DNA of 64,000 nucleotides from Oceanobacillus damuensis (GTDB lineage: Bacteria; Bacillota; Bacilli; Bacillales; Amphibacillaceae): positions 186,001-250,000 of the forward strand of contig NZ_LQNF01000003.1 of assembly GCF_001618145.1 (NCBI RefSeq). The letters are read 5' to 3'. Below are positions 60,861 through 64,000 of the stretch, piece after piece. Under the pieces are notes generated by a model that saw only the letters and a program-made list of their open reading frames with translations, made no database searches and was not told the origin of the DNA. Position numbers and translations under genes: made by a program. The stretch's first letter is position 1, and each line of letters starts with the position of its first letter.

Positions 60861-62531
60861 ATGAAAAGGTGGAGATGTAGTCTGAACTCTAAAGAGAAAA
60901 TATGGTTAAAATCCTATCCTGATGATGTAGATCCCAATTTGGAGATTAAGGAGAGGTCTTTAACTGAATTATTAGATGATGCAGTTAAGAAATTTGGTGA
61001 AGCAATCTCTCTTCAATTTGAAAATCACTCTTGGACCTATAAAGAGGTTCAACAGGTATCTGAAAAGTTAGCGGGTTGCCTTTTTCAACAGGGTTTCAAG
61101 AAGGGTGACCGATTATCCATTATGTTACCGAATTGTGCTCAATACGTTTTTTCTGTCTTTGGTGTTATCAGGTTAGGCGGAATCGTAGTTCAGACAAATC
61201 CCATGTATGTGGAAAGAGAAATTGATTATCAATTGAAAGATACAGAAGCTGAGTTTATGATCTGTCATGACACGGTTTATGAACGAGTAAAAAGAGTTCA
61301 AGATCAAACCTTACTAAAGAAAATAATCGTTGTACAGTTCAACGATAAAAAAAATATAAAACTTGATGTGAATGATATGTACTTTGATGATTTTTTAGAA
61401 ACGTATCATTCCCCTCCACCAAAAGTGGAAATAAACCCAAACGAAGATATTGCAGTTCTTCAATATACAGGCGGTACAACTGGAAGGTCAAAAGGTGTCA
61501 TATTAACTCATCAAAACTTTGTTAATCAAGCGGAGCTAGTCAATGAGTTTCTATTAAAAGAATTTGAATATGACCAAGATGCACACCGAGTGGTTATAAG
61601 TTTTTTGCCATTATTTCACATCTTTGGACTGGCAAGTGTAACAATGACGGGCTATCTATTTGGATATAAGCAAATCATCCTTCCACGTTTCGAAACAGAA
61701 TCCGTATTGAATTTAATTAAGAAGGAACAACCTATATTCTTTTTTGGGGTACCAACTATGTTTACCTCGATGCTTAATTTTCCTAATGTTGAATCGTATG
61801 GGATAGAACATATTAAGGTGTTCTTTTGCGGCAGCTCTCCTATGCCGTTGGAAACATATAATAGTTTTAAAAAATTAATGGGAAAGAAAGCATATCTTTC
61901 AGATGGATATGGATTATCTGAAATGACTTCTGGAACTATTAGCAATCCCCATTCAAAAATGAAAATAGGTAGTGTTGGAGTACCTTTGCCATTAACAGAG
62001 GCTAAAATTGTTATTGAAACAGATAACGGGTTGGAAGAAGCCTCTTACAAAACGGAGGGCGAGATTATTGTCAGGGGTCCTCAAATGATGAAAGGGTACT
62101 GGAATAATCCTGAGGAGACGGGGATAGCATTACGAAATGGATGGCTGCATACAGGGGATATAGGTTATATGGATCAAGATGGGTACTTTTATATCGTTGA
62201 TCGTATGAAGGATATGATTATTGCGGGCGGTTATAATGTTTACCCGCGAGAAATCGAGGAAGTAATCTATCAAATTCGACAAGTAAACGAAGTAATCGTA
62301 ATAGGTATACCCGATGAATATAGAGGAGAAACAGTAAAAGCCTATATTACATTAAAGGAAAATCAAATAATAAAGGAAGAAGAAATTATTACTTTCTGTC
62401 GTAGTAATTTAGCAGCTTACAAAGTTCCAAGATTTATAGAATTTAGGGAGAATCTTCCGAAGTCTAGTGTTGGAAAACTTTTAAAACGAAAACTTAGGAA
62501 TGAAGAATTATCAAATAAAAATATAACCTAG
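60861..62531 (+). CDS. AMP-forming acyl-CoA ligase 5
   Basis: A 556-residue long-chain-type ligase and paralogue of ligase 2: P-loop VLQYTGGTTGRSKGVILTH (about 200-218), LPLFHIFGLASVTM, DGYGLSEMTSGTISNP, hinge FYIVDRMKDMIIAGGYNVYPREIEE and SSVGKLLKRKLR. The start is unclear. The ATG at 60861 has no ribosome site before it, whereas GGTGGAG (60868 on) lies inside the frame; an in-frame CTG at 60882 is spaced correctly from it. Homology begins only after residue 15, so either start is possible. Confidence 0.9.
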   Translation: MKRWRCSLNSKEKIWLKSYPDDVDPNLEIKERSLTELLDDAVKKFGEAISLQFENHSWTYKEVQQVSEKLAGCLFQQGFKKGDRLSIMLPNCAQYVFSVFGVIRLGGIVVQTNPMYVEREIDYQLKDTEAEFMICHDTVYERVKRVQDQTLLKKIIVVQFNDKKNIKLDVNDMYFDDFLETYHSPPPKVEINPNEDIAVLQYTGGTTGRSKGVILTHQNFVNQAELVNEFLLKEFEYDQDAHRVVISFLPLFHIFGLASVTMTGYLFGYKQIILPRFETESVLNLIKKEQPIFFFGVPTMFTSMLNFPNVESYGIEHIKVFFCGSSPMPLETYNSFKKLMGKKAYLSDGYGLSEMTSGTISNPHSKMKIGSVGVPLPLTEAKIVIETDNGLEEASYKTEGEIIVRGPQMMKGYWNNPEETGIALRNGWLHTGDIGYMDQDGYFYIVDRMKDMIIAGGYNVYPREIEEVIYQIRQVNEVIVIGIPDEYRGETVKAYITLKENQIIKEEEIITFCRSNLAAYKVPRFIEFRENLPKSSVGKLLKRKLRNEELSNKNIT

Positions 62532-62570
62532 GTAATAGTTATTAGTTCAATATTGGAAAGGGTGGATGAC

Positions 62571-63314
62571 ATGCGTTTAGAAAATAAAGTAGCAATTATT
62601 ACTGGCGGAGGAGGGGATATCGGTAGAGAAACGGCTATTCGATTCACAAATGAGGGAGCAAAGGTAGTTGTCGCAGATATTAGAGAAGAAGCCGCCCAAC
62701 AAACGGTAGCAATCATACAGGAAAGTGGGGGGGAAGCAGAATATATTCGTTGTGACATGACAAACCCGGAAGAAGTAAAGAATATGGTGGAAATGGCAAT
62801 AGATACATTTGGTAAACTCGATATTTTCTTTAATAATGCAGGGGTGAATAGTGTTGAAAAGAAACTGCCTGATGTTTCTTTAGAAGAATGGGAAAAAGTG
62901 ATGGACATAAATATAAAAGGTGTCTTTCTTGGAATGAAATACGCTATTCCGAAAATGAAGTCCGGTAGCTCTATTATTAATACTGCAAGCATTGCTGGAA
63001 TTAAAGGGCAGAAGCTTGTATCTGCTTATTCCGCATCTAAAAGCGGTGTGATTACATTAACAAAAACTGCTGCAACCGAATTCGGGCGAAAGAATATACG
63101 AGTGAATGCAATAGCACCGGGAATAACGGATACAACCATGGTAGAGGATTGGAAGAAAACAGATAAGTGGCCCATACTTTCTACTGCGAATGCTTTAAGA
63201 AGGATTGGAAAACCAGAAGAAATAGCAAATGCTGTTGTATTTCTTGCATCAGATGAGGCATCTTTTATAACTGGGGAAACCCTTGTCATTGATGGTGGTA
63301 CATTAAACCTTTAA
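62571..63314 (+). CDS. Short-chain dehydrogenase/reductase
   Basis: A 247-residue SDR: TGGGGDIG nucleotide loop (about 12-19), FFNNAGVN, catalytic Ser in NTASIAG and YSASKSG, C-terminal TGETLVIDGGTLNL. The order and spacing fit 3-oxoacyl or 3-hydroxyacyl-CoA type SDRs. The ATG at 62571 is preceded by GGAAAGGGTGG; an in-frame TTG at 62553 is unlikely. Last recognisable enzyme of the acyl-CoA cluster. Confidence 0.9.
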   Translation: MRLENKVAIITGGGGDIGRETAIRFTNEGAKVVVADIREEAAQQTVAIIQESGGEAEYIRCDMTNPEEVKNMVEMAIDTFGKLDIFFNNAGVNSVEKKLPDVSLEEWEKVMDINIKGVFLGMKYAIPKMKSGSSIINTASIAGIKGQKLVSAYSASKSGVITLTKTAATEFGRKNIRVNAIAPGITDTTMVEDWKKTDKWPILSTANALRRIGKPEEIANAVVFLASDEASFITGETLVIDGGTLNL

Positions 63315-63376
63315 TAAACTCAACTGATTCTTAAATGGTTTTTAAATGGTTTAATGAAAGGAGAGAATTGAATTCA

Positions 63377-63817
63377 GTGTTAAACAAAAAATGGGAAGTA
63401 TATGCAAATCTATCCCAAAATGAAGCTTTTCAAACATTTAAACAGATCTTAGAAAAACAGAGAATTCCTTTTGAAGTAGAAAAAGCTTCACCGAATTTTA
63501 TGTATGATTCTAACAATGAACAGTATATTATTAAAACAGAAAATTTTGTAATTAATGTAATCTATGTTTCTGCTGATCCACTAACACGTATTTTCGCATC
63601 GTTGCTAGGGACAGCCAAAAACTTTAATGGCATTACTTTTTTATCAATTAGATATCACAAAAGAACTAGTGTAAAGCTAGTAACCGTTCTAAAGGAATTT
63701 GTTAGTATAAGCACTAATGTACCTTGGAATATTACAGCGTATCCACGTTTTAGATTTGCAGTATTGCTCCAATCTATTACAAAACTAAAGTGGAAGCGTT
63801 TTCTAGGTAATCACTAA
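63377..63817 (+). CDS. Protein of unknown function
   Basis: A protein of 146 residues (160 if an ATG at 63335 is used, 149 from a TTG at 63368). It is soluble and mixed alpha/beta, with YDSNNEQYIIKTENFVINVIYVSADPLTRIF in the middle and a basic C-terminus (KLKWKRFLGNH). I recognise no family. The ribosome site AAAGGAGAG (63357-63365) lies inside the longest frame, which argues for one of the later starts; GTG 63377 is a little far, TTG 63368 a little close. It precedes a small membrane protein gene by 31 bases and may share its operon. Confidence 0.55.
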   Translation: MLNKKWEVYANLSQNEAFQTFKQILEKQRIPFEVEKASPNFMYDSNNEQYIIKTENFVINVIYVSADPLTRIFASLLGTAKNFNGITFLSIRYHKRTSVKLVTVLKEFVSISTNVPWNITAYPRFRFAVLLQSITKLKWKRFLGNH

Positions 63818-63848
63818 TAAAGTTTTACAAACATCGGAGGTTATAGTG

Positions 63849-64000
63849 ATGGAAAAAAATAAGAACTGGTTTAAAATGCCAAAGAAAGACGCAATCTTTC
63901 TTATCGGTATTGTTTTATACGTACTTATGTTTTTTCTGCCTTGGACTTACGAAATTAAAATACTAGGTGTATCTCTACTTGCCTGGGGTGGGGCGTTACT
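63849..64000 (+). CDS. Start of a small membrane protein, cut by the window edge
   Basis: MEKNKNWFKMPKKDAIFLIG then a hydrophobic segment (VLYVLMFFLPW), a short polar turn and a second hydrophobic segment, 50 codons to the edge. The ATG is eight bases after GGAGG. Two-segment proteins of this kind are often the small partner of a sodium/solute symporter encoded next; that is only a guess, because the rest is missing. Confidence 0.55.
   Translation, partial: MEKNKNWFKMPKKDAIFLIGIVLYVLMFFLPWTYEIKILGVSLLAWGGAL

Noticed and set aside
1-64000. tRNA, rRNA, riboswitches and phage attachment sites
   Set aside because: None could be recognised by reading the intergenic regions; a covariance-model search was not possible here.

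Overview
The window looks like a piece of a low-GC Gram-positive chromosome of the family Bacillaceae (Oceanobacillus/Virgibacillus-like rather than a specific named species). The support is Shine-Dalgarno sites of AGGAGG type before almost every gene, TTG and GTG starts, CcpA cre-like boxes, a sigma-B type promoter before a csbD gene, and gene sets typical of Bacillus relatives: pdxR-pdxST, xpaC-telA, the ycsG/kipI/ycsF/kipA/ycsI group and mmgDEF-like methylcitrate genes. No rRNA, tRNA or CRISPR array was seen.

Region 1 (1-17.6 kb) holds unrelated housekeeping and transport genes: an NCS1 permease end, an M19 dipeptidase, a SEC-C protein, an AGCS symporter, a Bax-inhibitor-1 protein, PdxR with divergent pdxS-pdxT, CsbD, a two-domain rhodanese, a secreted metallo-beta-lactamase-fold lipoprotein with two DUF3006 proteins, PPK2, CoaW and XpaC-TelA. 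It is peppered with a 30-bp interspersed repeat (head GGTGCCTGTCACT, tail CCCCGAATTTTGTCGAA). I count 17 units at 14 places between 792 and 27926. Three places carry a 68-bp dimer made of 30 + 8 + 30 bp. One pair of oppositely oriented copies brackets a REP-associated tyrosine transposase gene (12802-13371), so the family is probably a RAYT/REP system.

Region 2 (17.8-31 kb) has the 5-oxoprolinase genes (pxpB, pxpA, pxpC) with a putative transporter and a DUF1445 protein, then a TRAP transporter (dctP, dctQ, dctM) followed by a beta-decarboxylating dehydrogenase, an SDR and an aldehyde dehydrogenase, and an unassigned membrane protein.

Region 3 (31-64 kb) is visibly more AT-rich, has none of the repeats, and is almost wholly devoted to acyl-CoA and propionyl-CoA catabolism: a LysR regulator divergent from prpC-prpD-prpB, 3-hydroxyisobutyrate and methylmalonate-semialdehyde dehydrogenases with a GntP-type permease, then (after a decayed stretch with aldehyde dehydrogenase and LysR remnants) an acyl-CoA dehydrogenase broken by a one-base homopolymer change, two SDRs, a TetR regulator, an ACAD11-type kinase coupled to a ComB-type phosphatase, five acyl-CoA ligases, a 3-hydroxyacyl-CoA dehydrogenase, a crotonase, two carboxyltransferases and a small biotin carrier. 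Three similar 18-bp palindromes behind three promoters suggest one TetR regulon, and three cre-like boxes suggest carbon catabolite repression. The separate kinase and dehydrogenase resemble a split version of animal ACAD11 and of the LvaA/LvaC pair of levulinate catabolism, so 4-hydroxy acid breakdown to propionyl-CoA is a reasonable hypothesis; no thiolase and no biotin carboxylase lie in the window.
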